A DNA stretch of 64,000 bases, from the NCBI GenBank assembly GCA_964530325.1, contig CAZHAX010000014.1, positions 14,101 to 78,100 on the forward strand, read 5' to 3'. Under the pieces are notes generated by a model. The model saw nothing but the letters and a program-made list of their open reading frames with translations. It made no database searches and had not been told where the DNA came from. The translations under genes were made by a program, and so were the position numbers. Positions 52,278 through 59,888 of this stretch are shown here, one piece after another; position 1 is the stretch's first letter, and each line of letters begins with the position of its first letter. Source of the stretch: CAZHAX01 sp964530325. GTDB taxonomy: Bacteria > Chloroflexota > Anaerolineae > B4-G1.

Positions 52278-53060
52278 TTGGCAGCCAAGACGATCCTAGA
52301 CCAGATCATAGCCCACAAGCGAGACGAGTTGGCGGCACTCAAGGTGGAGCGGCCGCTCGAGGAAGTGCGCGCGGAGGCCGCACGCGCGGAGCCTCCTCGC
52401 GCCTTCGAAGCGGCTCTGCGAAGAGACGGCATTTCGCTCGTCGCCGAGGTTAAGCGGGCCTCGCCCAGCAAGGGGCTGCTGCGGCCTGACCTTGACCCCG
52501 CCGCCCTGGCCCGCGAATATGAATCGAGCGGCGCGTCCGCGATAAGCGTGCTGACAGATGAACGGTTCTTCCAGGGCAGCCTAGGCGATCTGCGTGAAGT
52601 GCGACATGGGGTGCGTCTCCCGGTTCTGCGCAAGGATTTCCTGCTCGAGCCGTACCAGGTATTCGAGGCTCGGGCGGCGGGGGCGGACGCGGTGCTGCTG
52701 ATCGCCGCCGTGCTGGGCCGGGACGAGCTGCAGGAGCTGCTCGAGCTGGCACACGAGAACGGGATGGCAGCGCTGGTGGAGGTACACGACGAGAAGGACC
52801 TCGAGAGTGCGCTTTCCGCCAGGCCCCGCATAGTGGGCGTGAACAACCGGGACCTGCGCACGTTCGAGGTCGATCTGGCCACTACGGAGCGGCTCCGGCC
52901 CATGGTTCCGCAGGACTTGGTTCTCATCGCCGAAAGCGGAATTCACGCCCGGGCGGACGTGGAGCGGATGGCGGCGGCCGGCGTCAATGGCGTGCTGGTA
53001 GGAGAGTCCCTCCTGCGCGCCGCGGACGTGGGAGCGAGGCTGAGGGAGCTGGTTCCGTGA
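52278..53060 (+). CDS. trpC: Indole-3-glycerol phosphate synthase
   Basis: A 260-aa TIM barrel that closes the indole ring. It has LVAEVKRASPSKGLL, VLTDERFFQGSL, LRKDFLLEPYQV, IVGVNNRDLRTFEVDL and the phosphate site ESGIHARADVERM with GVLVGESLLRA. TTG 52278 gives the normal length. Ends in GTGA, overlapping trpF. Confidence 0.97.
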   Translation: MAAKTILDQIIAHKRDELAALKVERPLEEVRAEAARAEPPRAFEAALRRDGISLVAEVKRASPSKGLLRPDLDPAALAREYESSGASAISVLTDERFFQGSLGDLREVRHGVRLPVLRKDFLLEPYQVFEARAAGADAVLLIAAVLGRDELQELLELAHENGMAALVEVHDEKDLESALSARPRIVGVNNRDLRTFEVDLATTERLRPMVPQDLVLIAESGIHARADVERMAAAGVNGVLVGESLLRAADVGARLRELVP

Positions 53061-53722
53061 CCGTCGTCAAGATATGCGGTCTGACCAACCCGGACGACGC
53101 GCTCTGCGCTGCGGAAGCTGGCGCCGATCTGCTGGGGCTGGTCTTCTATCCGGGCAGTCCGCGCTTCGTGGGCGCCGATCAGGCGGCGATGGTCACAGCA
53201 GCCGTTCGGGGGTCGTTCGGTGCCCATTCGCCGCGCTTCGTCGGCGTGTTCGTGGACATGCCGGTGGCTGTCGTGCAGACCACGATCGAGCACGTAGGGC
53301 TGAACCTGGTACAACTGCACGGCGGCGAGCCTGCGCGCGACCTCGAGCTGCTGGGGCCGAGGGCATTCAAGGCGATCCGCCCTCAGACTGAGGAGAGGGC
53401 GGAGAAAGAGGTGGCGGCGTACCAAGCCGTGGTACCTGCCGATGGCGCCAGCCCTCAGTTCCTGGTCGATGCCTACGATCCGGAGCAGTATGGGGGGACC
53501 GGGTATCTGGCCAACTGGGCCGTGGCGCGGTCGCTGGTGGCGCGCTTCCGTATTGTGCTGGCCGGTGGGCTCGATCCCGATACGGTGAGCGAGGCTATCG
53601 GAGAGGTGCGCCCCTGGGGGGTCGACGTCTCCAGCGGCGTTGAGCGGACCAAGGGGCGCAAGGACCATGGTCGGGTGAGAGCATTCGTGGAGGCGGTGCG
53701 AGGAGCTGATACGAACTCCTGA
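53057..53722 (+). CDS. trpF: Phosphoribosylanthranilate isomerase
   Basis: A 221-aa TIM barrel with the start KICGLTNPDDALCAAEAGAD, the catalytic Cys in KICG and acid in DAYDPEQYGGTG, and a phosphate-binding end LAGGLDPDTV then GVDVSSGVER. GTG start with a 4-nt overlap with trpC, indicating translational coupling. Confidence 0.96.
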   Translation: MTVVKICGLTNPDDALCAAEAGADLLGLVFYPGSPRFVGADQAAMVTAAVRGSFGAHSPRFVGVFVDMPVAVVQTTIEHVGLNLVQLHGGEPARDLELLGPRAFKAIRPQTEERAEKEVAAYQAVVPADGASPQFLVDAYDPEQYGGTGYLANWAVARSLVARFRIVLAGGLDPDTVSEAIGEVRPWGVDVSSGVERTKGRKDHGRVRAFVEAVRGADTNS

Positions 53723-53741
53723 TCCACTCGCCTAGATCGGA

Positions 53742-53799
53742 GTTCGGTTCGGCAACTGCCCGGAGCTTCAGCCTCAGACAGCTGGGGACCGTTCGGTTC
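53742..53799. repeat. Pair of 9-bp direct repeats in the trpF-trpB gap
   Basis: GTTCGGTTC occurs at 53742-53750 and 53791-53799, the longest gap inside the trp genes (151 bp). No promoter or terminator is evident. It may be a relic or a binding site; the evidence is weak. Confidence 0.3.
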
Positions 53800-53873
53800 A
53801 GTCGCGGGTAGGCGCTCCGCTCTTGGAGGCTGCGCAAGGCTGGCAAGCATGGGGCAACGGAAAGCAGAGGGAG

Positions 53874-55088
53874 ATGGGGAAGAAGACGAAGCTGGCCCTG
53901 TCTGACGGACCCAGGTATGGGCAGTACGGCGGCGCTTTCGTTCCCGAGACGTTGGTGCCAGCCGTGCAAGAGCTGGCCGAGGCGTACGAAGAGGCGCGGG
54001 CGGATGGTTCCTTCACCGAGGAGCTGGATAGGCTCCTGCGCGTCTATGCAGGGCGGCCGACGCCGCTGACGCCGGCGCGGCGGCTGGCTGAAGCGCTCGG
54101 CGGGGCGCGGATCTACCTGAAGCGGGAGGACCTGGCCCACACCGGGGCCCACAAGATCAACAACGCGTTGGGGCAGGCGTTGCTCGCCCGCCGCATGGGC
54201 AAGCGGAGAATTGTGGCCGAGACCGGCGCCGGGCAGCACGGCGTGGCTACGGCGACAGTCTGCGCGCTGCTGGGGATCGAGTGCGTGGTCTACATGGGCA
54301 CGGTCGATATGGAGCGCCAGCGGCTCAACGTCTTCCGCATGCGGCTGCTCGGAGCCGACGTGCGACCCGTGGATGCGGGCAGCCGGACACTCAAGGACGC
54401 CATCAACGAGGCGATACGTGACTGGGTGACGAACGTACGTACGACGCACTACCTGCTAGGCTCAGTGCTTGGTCCGCACCCCTACCCGCGTATGGTCAGG
54501 GACTTCCAGCGTGTCATCGGAGACGAGACTCGTGAACAGATCCTGGCAGCCGAGAGGCGGCTGCCGGACCTGTTGGTGGCCTGCGTGGGCGGCGGATCGA
54601 ACGCCATCGGCTTCTTCTATCCATTCATCGAGGACGAGGGCGTGAGGCTGGTGGGCGTGGAGGCTGGCGGCGAGGGAATCCGGACGGGGCACCATGCCGC
54701 CCGGTTCGCAGATCCCCGCCTCGGCCGGCTGGGCGTTCTGCACGGCACTCAGACGTTCGTGCTCCAGGACGAGGACGGGCAGATCGCGCTGACACACTCT
54801 GTCTCTGCCGGGCTCGACTACGCCGCCATCGGCCCGGAGCACGCCTGGCTGCGGGAGACAGGGCGGGCGGAGTACACCTACGCAACTGACGCCGAGGCGC
54901 TGGAAGGGCTGCAGAGACTCAGCGAGCTGGAGGGGATTATCCCGGCCCTGGAGAGCGCCCACGCCGTGGCGGAGGCGCTGAAGCGGGCGCCTACAATGGA
55001 CCCCCAAGAGGTCATGATCATCAATGTCAGCGGCCGAGGGGACAAGGACATGCCGACTGTGGCTGACGAGCTGGAGCTCGAGCGATAA
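53874..55088 (+). CDS. trpB: Tryptophan synthase beta chain
   Basis: A 404-aa PLP enzyme joining indole and serine. The PLP lysine is in HTGAHKINNALGQALLA, the phosphate loop is GGGSNAIG, and AETGAGQHGVATATV and EGIIPALESAHAV are typical of TrpB1. ATG 53874 gives the normal length; upstream in-frame codons would add ~17 residues. Confidence 0.97.
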   Translation: MGKKTKLALSDGPRYGQYGGAFVPETLVPAVQELAEAYEEARADGSFTEELDRLLRVYAGRPTPLTPARRLAEALGGARIYLKREDLAHTGAHKINNALGQALLARRMGKRRIVAETGAGQHGVATATVCALLGIECVVYMGTVDMERQRLNVFRMRLLGADVRPVDAGSRTLKDAINEAIRDWVTNVRTTHYLLGSVLGPHPYPRMVRDFQRVIGDETREQILAAERRLPDLLVACVGGGSNAIGFFYPFIEDEGVRLVGVEAGGEGIRTGHHAARFADPRLGRLGVLHGTQTFVLQDEDGQIALTHSVSAGLDYAAIGPEHAWLRETGRAEYTYATDAEALEGLQRLSELEGIIPALESAHAVAEALKRAPTMDPQEVMIINVSGRGDKDMPTVADELELER

Positions 55089-55090
55089 CG

Positions 55091-55885
55091 ATGGGACGGA
55101 TTGGCCGGACCTTCGAGCAACTGCGGCTTGCGGGGCGCACCGCTCTGATGCCGTACCTGACAATGGGCTATCCCGAGCGGGAGAGCGCCCTCGAGCTGGT
55201 CCCCGCACTGGTTGAGGGCGGGGCAGATCTGATTGAGCTGGGAGTGCCGTTTAGCGACCCCCTGGCAGACGGGGCGACGATTCAGGCCGCCTCTCAGCAA
55301 GCGCTGGCCAATGGCATGACCTTGAGGGCCTGTCTGGAGCAGGCTGCAAAGCTGCGAGGAGTTGGCCTCGAGGTACCGCTTGTCCTGATGGGCTACTGGA
55401 ACCCCGTCTTCCAGATCGGCCCCCGCGAGTTCGCTCGCCGGGCGAAGGAGAGCGGAATCGACGGGGTGATCGTTCCCGATCTCCCTCCCGAGGAAGCGGA
55501 AGAGGCTGAGGAGGCACTGCGAGCTGAGGAGATCGACCTGATCTACCTGCTGGCGCCCACGTCCGGCGAAGATAGGGCGCGCCTGGTGGCGGAACGGACG
55601 AGAGGATTCCTGTATCTGGTGTCTCTAACCGGCGTCACGGGAGCGCGTGATTCGCTTGCGCAGGGGCTGCAGGCGTTCGTCGAAAGAGTGCGGCCGGTGG
55701 CACGCGTTCCCCTTGCTGTCGGCTTTGGCATCAGCACGCCGGCACAGGCGGCAGCCGTGGCCCGGCTGGCGGATGGTGTGATCGTGGGTAGCGCGCTGAT
55801 ACGTGCCATCGCGGAGAGCTCGAAGCCGGCTGCTTCTGCACACGACTTCGTGCGCTCCTTGAGGCAGGCCATCGACGCCGCCTAG
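55091..55885 (+). CDS. trpA: Tryptophan synthase alpha chain
   Basis: A 264-aa TIM barrel that releases indole from indole-3-glycerol phosphate. The catalytic acids are in LIELGVPFSDPLADG (Glu) and DGVIVPDLPPEEA (Asp). YLVSLTGVTGAR and GFGISTPAQAAAVARL are also conserved. It starts 2 bp after the trpB stop and ends the trp half of the cluster; the next 350 bp are a leader region. Confidence 0.97.
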   Translation: MGRIGRTFEQLRLAGRTALMPYLTMGYPERESALELVPALVEGGADLIELGVPFSDPLADGATIQAASQQALANGMTLRACLEQAAKLRGVGLEVPLVLMGYWNPVFQIGPREFARRAKESGIDGVIVPDLPPEEAEEAEEALRAEEIDLIYLLAPTSGEDRARLVAERTRGFLYLVSLTGVTGARDSLAQGLQAFVERVRPVARVPLAVGFGISTPAQAAAVARLADGVIVGSALIRAIAESSKPAASAHDFVRSLRQAIDAA

Positions 55886-55916
55886 GCAGCGGAAGGTGCG
55901 GGCTGGGCAGGGATCG

Positions 55917-55945
55917 TTGACAGAGGGCGTTTTCCGTGGTAACAT
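55917..55945 (+). promoter_or_regulatory. Promoter of the phe/tyr/shikimate genes
   Basis: TTGACA (55917-55922), 17 bp and TAACAT (55940-55945) predict a start near 55952. It allows transcription of the second half of the aromatic cluster independently of the trp T-box. Confidence 0.75.
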
Positions 55946-55972
55946 AGGCCAGCTAGAAACAGGAGCGGCCGG

Positions 55973-56131
55973 ATGCTGGACAAGACGGTACAGCCTAGCC
56001 AGCCTCGGACTCCGCCCAAGGGGGCGGGGCGATCGCTCGTGTCTTCGTGGCGTGGAGGGGCCTTTGAGTTCGCCTTTTATGCCCGGCTTTCGGGTAGAGG
56101 CGGCTGCTTCACGCCGCGGGGGGCTTACTGA
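55973..56131 (+). CDS. Leader peptide rich in Phe/Tyr (predicted attenuator)
   Basis: A 52-codon frame starts at ATG 55973 with AGGAG 7 nt upstream and stops TGA at 56129-56131. Near its end is a run of aromatic codons: TTT, TTC, TTT and TAT within 18 bases (56063-56080), with a Trp codon at 56048, a further TTC (56108) and TAC (56126, last sense codon). The strong terminator 56158-56186 lies 26 bp downstream. The downstream genes make Phe and Tyr. This matches ribosome-mediated attenuation by uncharged tRNA-Phe/Tyr. The peptide itself is probably not the product of interest. Confidence 0.7.
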   Translation: MLDKTVQPSQPRTPPKGAGRSLVSSWRGGAFEFAFYARLSGRGGCFTPRGAY

Positions 56132-56157
56132 GAGCACCATCGCAGCGAGTAGGTAGG

Positions 56158-56193
56158 AGAGCGTGGAGCCACCGGCTCCACGCTCTTTGCTTT
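56158..56193 (+). terminator. Attenuator terminator of the phe/tyr genes
   Basis: AGAGCGTGGAGCC (56158-56170) and GGCTCCACGCTCT (56174-56186) form a 13-bp perfect stem with a 3-nt loop, then TTGCTTT. It ends about 47 bp before pheA. GCTTCACGC inside the leader (56106-56114) can pair with GCGTGGAGC of its 5' arm over 9 bp including one G-U, a candidate antiterminator. Full folding was not done. Confidence 0.88.
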
Positions 56194-56239
56194 CCGGGCA
56201 CCGGGCCGCACCGGTAGCGGCCGGTTGAGGAGGATGAGG

Positions 56240-57067
56240 ATGACTCGTGTCGCATTCCAGGGGGAGAGGGGAGCCTATTCGGAGGAGGCGATCCAGCAGC
56301 ACTTTGGATCTGACGTGGAGTGCGTGCCCTGCCGCCGCTTCGAGGACATCTTCGATGCGGTCGAGTCCGGCTCTTCTGACTTCGGCATGCAGCCGGTGGA
56401 GAACTCGACAGCGGGCTCGATCAACCAGGCGTATGACCTGCTCCTCGAGCACGATCTGCGGATATGCGGCGAGGTCATATTGAGGGTCCGCCATGCGCTC
56501 CTTGGGCTGGCCGGCGTTTCGATCGACGAGGTACGGCGCGTCCGCTCCCATCCCCAGGCCCTGGCCCAGTGCCAGCGCTATCTGAACGGTCACGGGTGGA
56601 CCGTGGAAACCGCCTACGATACAGCTGGCAGCGCCCGGGACCTACAGGCCGCCCCGGAGAGAGATGTCGCGGTCATCGCCAGCCGGCTGGCGGGTGAAGT
56701 GTACGGGCTGGACGAACTGGACTACCCGATTGAGGACGTGGCCAACAACTACACCCGCTTCTTCGTCCTGGCCCGGGAGGACCCGCCGAAGGCCGAGCCA
56801 AGCAAGACCTCGGTTGTCTTCTCCGCAAGACACGTGCCGGGAGCGCTCTACAGGTGCATGGGCGAGTTCGCCACCAGGGGAATCAACCTGACGAAGATCG
56901 AGTCGCGGCCGCGGCGCGACAAGCTCTGGCACTACGTCTTCTACCTCGACTTCGAGGGTCATGCGCAGGACCCGCAGTGCGCCGATGCGCTGGCCGGCCT
57001 GCTGCAGAGCGCGTCTTTCGTGAAGGTGCTTGGCTCGTACGAGGCGGCCGTGACGCCCGAGGAGTGA
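56240..57067 (+). CDS. pheA: Prephenate dehydratase with ACT domain
   Basis: A 275-aa enzyme that converts prephenate to phenylpyruvate. Active-site motifs are complete: QPVENSTAG (E54, N55, S56), SHPQALAQC (103-111) and NYTRF (T172-R173-F174). The ACT domain has GALYRCMGEF and LTKIESRP, the Phe feedback site. ATG 56240 is chosen because AGGAGG is 6 nt upstream; ATG 56234 abuts it. Followed 3 bp later by a paralogue. Confidence 0.96.
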   Translation: MTRVAFQGERGAYSEEAIQQHFGSDVECVPCRRFEDIFDAVESGSSDFGMQPVENSTAGSINQAYDLLLEHDLRICGEVILRVRHALLGLAGVSIDEVRRVRSHPQALAQCQRYLNGHGWTVETAYDTAGSARDLQAAPERDVAVIASRLAGEVYGLDELDYPIEDVANNYTRFFVLAREDPPKAEPSKTSVVFSARHVPGALYRCMGEFATRGINLTKIESRPRRDKLWHYVFYLDFEGHAQDPQCADALAGLLQSASFVKVLGSYEAAVTPEE

Positions 57068-57070
57068 GCT

Positions 57071-57922
57071 GTGACGAAGATAGCATTCCAGGGAGTGGCG
57101 GGGGCCTTCGCCGAGGAGGCGGTACGCCAGTACTTCGGCCCGGAGGCGGAAGCGGTACCATGCAGGACGCTCGATCAGGTATTCGAGCTCGTCGAGGATG
57201 GCGAGGCGGATCGGGGCATACTGGCCGTGGACAACGCCGTGACGGGATCCGTGCCCCGTTCGTACGAGCTGTTGATGGAGCACGATCTGCGCATCTACGC
57301 CGAGGCAATACTCCGGGTGCGCCTGATGCTGCTGGGTACGGCGGCCACAAAGCTGGGAGAAGTGAAGCGTGTGCGATCCCATCCGCAGGCGCTGGCCCAG
57401 TGCCAGGCGTTCCTCAGCCGCCACGGGCTGCAGGCGGAGCCCGCGCTCGATCCTGCCAGTAGCGCCCGCGACCTGGCTGCGAGCCCCGAGAAGGGAGTGG
57501 CTGTAATCGCCGGAGAGCTGGCTGCCGAGGTCTACGGGCTCGACATCATCGAGGAGGCTGTGGAGGACTTCCCGTTTAACTACACGCGCTACTTCGTCCT
57601 TGCAGTGGAGGATCCGCCCCGGGCGCAGCGCAGCAAGACGTCGGTGCTCTTCACCACCCCGCACCAGCCGGGCGCGCTCTACGAGTGCCTGGGCGAGTTC
57701 GCTAAGCGGAACGTCAATCTGACGAAGATCGAGTCGCGGCCGCGGCTCAATCGTCCCTGGCAGTACATCTTCTACCTCGACTTCGAGGGTCATTCGACTG
57801 ACCCCGAGTGCGAAGCGGCGATGATGGGTCTGCTGCGGCGCTCGTCGTTGGTGAAGCTGCTGGGATCGTATCCCGCAGCGACGACGCCCGTGCCGGATGA
57901 AGGGAACGCGGGTGAGGAGTGA
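57071..57922 (+). CDS. Second prephenate dehydratase-like protein with altered active-site loop
   Basis: A 283-aa paralogue of the preceding gene, collinear with it without gaps through residue ~180. SHPQALAQC and the ACT motifs (GALYECLGEF, LTKIESRP) are kept. The substrate loop reads LAVDNAVTG in place of QPVENSTAG (E54D, S56A), and the TRF motif is TRY (F174Y). It may be a dehydratase with changed specificity (for example arogenate), a regulatory subunit or a decaying copy; its good conservation argues against decay. GTG start. Confidence 0.88.
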   Translation: MTKIAFQGVAGAFAEEAVRQYFGPEAEAVPCRTLDQVFELVEDGEADRGILAVDNAVTGSVPRSYELLMEHDLRIYAEAILRVRLMLLGTAATKLGEVKRVRSHPQALAQCQAFLSRHGLQAEPALDPASSARDLAASPEKGVAVIAGELAAEVYGLDIIEEAVEDFPFNYTRYFVLAVEDPPRAQRSKTSVLFTTPHQPGALYECLGEFAKRNVNLTKIESRPRLNRPWQYIFYLDFEGHSTDPECEAAMMGLLRRSSLVKLLGSYPAATTPVPDEGNAGEE

Positions 57923-57924
57923 AT

Positions 57925-58956
57925 ATGCCCGAGGGCGATGACGTCGTTGTGGTCTTGAAGGACGGGGCGACGAGCCGCCAGATCGCCAACGTCGCCGCCC
58001 GCATCGAGCAAATGGGCTGCCAGGCGCGGATATCGGAGGGGAAGGAGCGCACGGTGATCGGCGTCCTGGGCAACGGCCGCCAGCTCGACTGGGACAAGAT
58101 CGAGGGCATGGCCGGCGTAGAGGGCATCGCGGCAGTTGACGCGCCCTTCAAGCGGGCCAGCCGCGACTTCAGCCCGCAGGACACACTGGTCAGGGTGAAC
58201 GGCCTGACGATTGGCGGCGAGCAGTTGGTGGTGATGGCAGGGCCTTGCTCGGTAGAGAGCCGGGAGCAGCTTCTCGAGACTGCGCGCGCTGTCAAGCAGT
58301 GCGGAGCGCACGTTCTGCGCGGCGGGGCCTACAAACCGCGCACTTCGCCCTACAGTTTCCAGGGACTCGGCGAAGAGGGCCTGAGGATACTGGCTGAGGC
58401 CCGGGAGGAGACCGGACTGCCTGTGGTGACCGAGGTGATGGAGCCGCATACGGTCCCTCTGGTGACGACGTTCGCCGACATCGTTCAGATCGGGGCGCGG
58501 AACATGCAGAACTATGCCTTACTGCACGCCGTGGGAGAGGCGCAGAGGCCGGTGCTACTGAAGCGAGGTATGATGTCTACGATTCAGGAGCTGCTGATGT
58601 CCGCCGAGTACATCCTCTCGCACGGCAACGACAAGGTGATTCTCTGCGAGCGCGGCATCCGCTCTTTCGACAGCGCGACGCGGAACACGCTTGACCTGAC
58701 CGCCGTGGCGCTCCTGAAGCAGCTCAGCCACCTTCCCGTCGTCGTCGATCCCAGCCACGCCACCGGGAAGTGGGAGCTGGTGGAGCCTATGTCCCGTGCC
58801 GCTGTCGCCGCCGGCGCGGATGGGCTGCTGATCGAGGTGCATCCTCACCCGGAGGAGGCACTGTCGGATGGGCCGCAGTCACTGAAGCCAGATCGATTCG
58901 CGAGCTTGATGGCAGGGCTGCGGCCTCTGGCCAAGGCTATTGGGAGGACGCTGTGA
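57925..58956 (+). CDS. aroF: 3-deoxy-7-phosphoheptulonate (DAHP) synthase, type I-beta with regulatory domain
   Basis: A 343-aa enzyme for the first step of the shikimate pathway. The N-terminal ~75 residues form a ferredoxin-like regulatory domain of the kind that gives Tyr/Phe inhibition in Thermotoga-type enzymes. The barrel has MAGPCSVES, RGGAYKPRTSPYSFQGLG, QIGARNMQNYALL, KRGMMSTIQE, CERGIRSFD and DPSHATGKWE with metal ligands. ATG 57925 has GAGGAG 5 nt upstream. It is the entry enzyme for the whole cluster. Confidence 0.96.
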   Translation: MPEGDDVVVVLKDGATSRQIANVAARIEQMGCQARISEGKERTVIGVLGNGRQLDWDKIEGMAGVEGIAAVDAPFKRASRDFSPQDTLVRVNGLTIGGEQLVVMAGPCSVESREQLLETARAVKQCGAHVLRGGAYKPRTSPYSFQGLGEEGLRILAEAREETGLPVVTEVMEPHTVPLVTTFADIVQIGARNMQNYALLHAVGEAQRPVLLKRGMMSTIQELLMSAEYILSHGNDKVILCERGIRSFDSATRNTLDLTAVALLKQLSHLPVVVDPSHATGKWELVEPMSRAAVAAGADGLLIEVHPHPEEALSDGPQSLKPDRFASLMAGLRPLAKAIGRTL

Positions 58957-59870
58957 GGGATCTGGCGCAGTCGCAGGTGGCAATCGTCGGCCTGGGCCTC
59001 ATGGGTGGCTCGCTGGGAGGCGCGCTGAAGGATCGGTGCGGCCAGGTCGTAGGCGTGGCCCGCAGAGCAGAGTCGATCGATCAGGCGCTGGCGCGCGACC
59101 TGATCGGCCGGGGCACCTCGGACCTGGCGGCCGGAGTGGGCGAGGCGGACATCGTTGTACTGGCAACGCCGGTACGCGTGATCCTGCAGCAACTGACTGA
59201 GATTGGCCCGCTCCTGAAGGCCGGTTGCCTGGTCATGGACCTGGGCAGTACGAAGTGTGAGATCGTAGACAGGATGGAAGGGCTGCCCCAGCGGATTGAG
59301 CCGCTGGGCGCGCACCCAATGTGCGGCAAGGAGGTCGCCGGAATCGCGGCCGCAGAGATCACGCTGTATGAGGGCTGCACCTTCGTTCTGACGCCTCTGC
59401 AGCGCACCTCGCAGGAGGCTGTGGACCTCGGGCGCCAGTTGGTCCAGGCAGTGGGAGGCAGGCCCTTGATTCTGGACGCGGAGCGTCACGACCAGCTCGT
59501 GGGCGCGGTGAGCCACCTGCCATACATCGTATCTTGCGCGCTCGTCGCCGCGGCCGCAGAGGCTGCGGCGGCCGACCCGCTGGTCTGGCAGCTGGCCGCC
59601 AGTGGCTACCGTGACGCTTCCCGTCTTGCGGCGAGCGACGTGACGATGATGCTCGACATTCTGTTGACGAACAGAGATGCCGTGCTGGAGGCGGTATCGA
59701 CGTGCGAAGAGCAGTTGGAGGAGCTGGCCAGGATGCTGCGCGAAGGCGACGAGCAGGGGCTTCGCGCGGCGCTGAGCGCCGTCCGCGAGAGCCGGGTAGC
59801 GTGGGAGCGGGGGCGGTCGTCGGCGACTGGAGAGGCGGGTCGTGAGGACAGCAGCCCCCGCAGAGAGTGA
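58953..59870 (+). CDS. tyrA: Prephenate/arogenate dehydrogenase
   Basis: About 305 aa with an N-terminal NAD(P) fold VAIVGLGLMGGSLGGAL, then LATPVRVI, DLGSTKCEIV and HPMCGKEVAGIAAA with the catalytic His. The C-terminal helical dimer domain has AVSHLPYIVSCAL. GTG 58953 overlaps the aroF stop as GTGA, with GGAGG 5 nt upstream; longer frames only reflect overlap with aroF. It makes the Tyr precursor in the same operon as the Phe branch enzymes. Use of prephenate or arogenate is not decided. Confidence 0.95.
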   Translation: MRDLAQSQVAIVGLGLMGGSLGGALKDRCGQVVGVARRAESIDQALARDLIGRGTSDLAAGVGEADIVVLATPVRVILQQLTEIGPLLKAGCLVMDLGSTKCEIVDRMEGLPQRIEPLGAHPMCGKEVAGIAAAEITLYEGCTFVLTPLQRTSQEAVDLGRQLVQAVGGRPLILDAERHDQLVGAVSHLPYIVSCALVAAAAEAAAADPLVWQLAASGYRDASRLAASDVTMMLDILLTNRDAVLEAVSTCEEQLEELARMLREGDEQGLRAALSAVRESRVAWERGRSSATGEAGREDSSPRRE

Positions 59871-59888
59871 GCGGGAGGAGAGACGGAG

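Noticed and set aside
53742..53799. GTTCGGTTC as the T-loop of a tRNA gene
   Set aside because: No acceptor or anticodon stem pairs around either copy, so no cloverleaf can be drawn.
55896..56156. An alternative longer open frame through the phe/tyr leader region
   Set aside because: It has no ribosome site, overlaps the promoter, and is not enriched for relevant codons; the frame from 55973 fits better.
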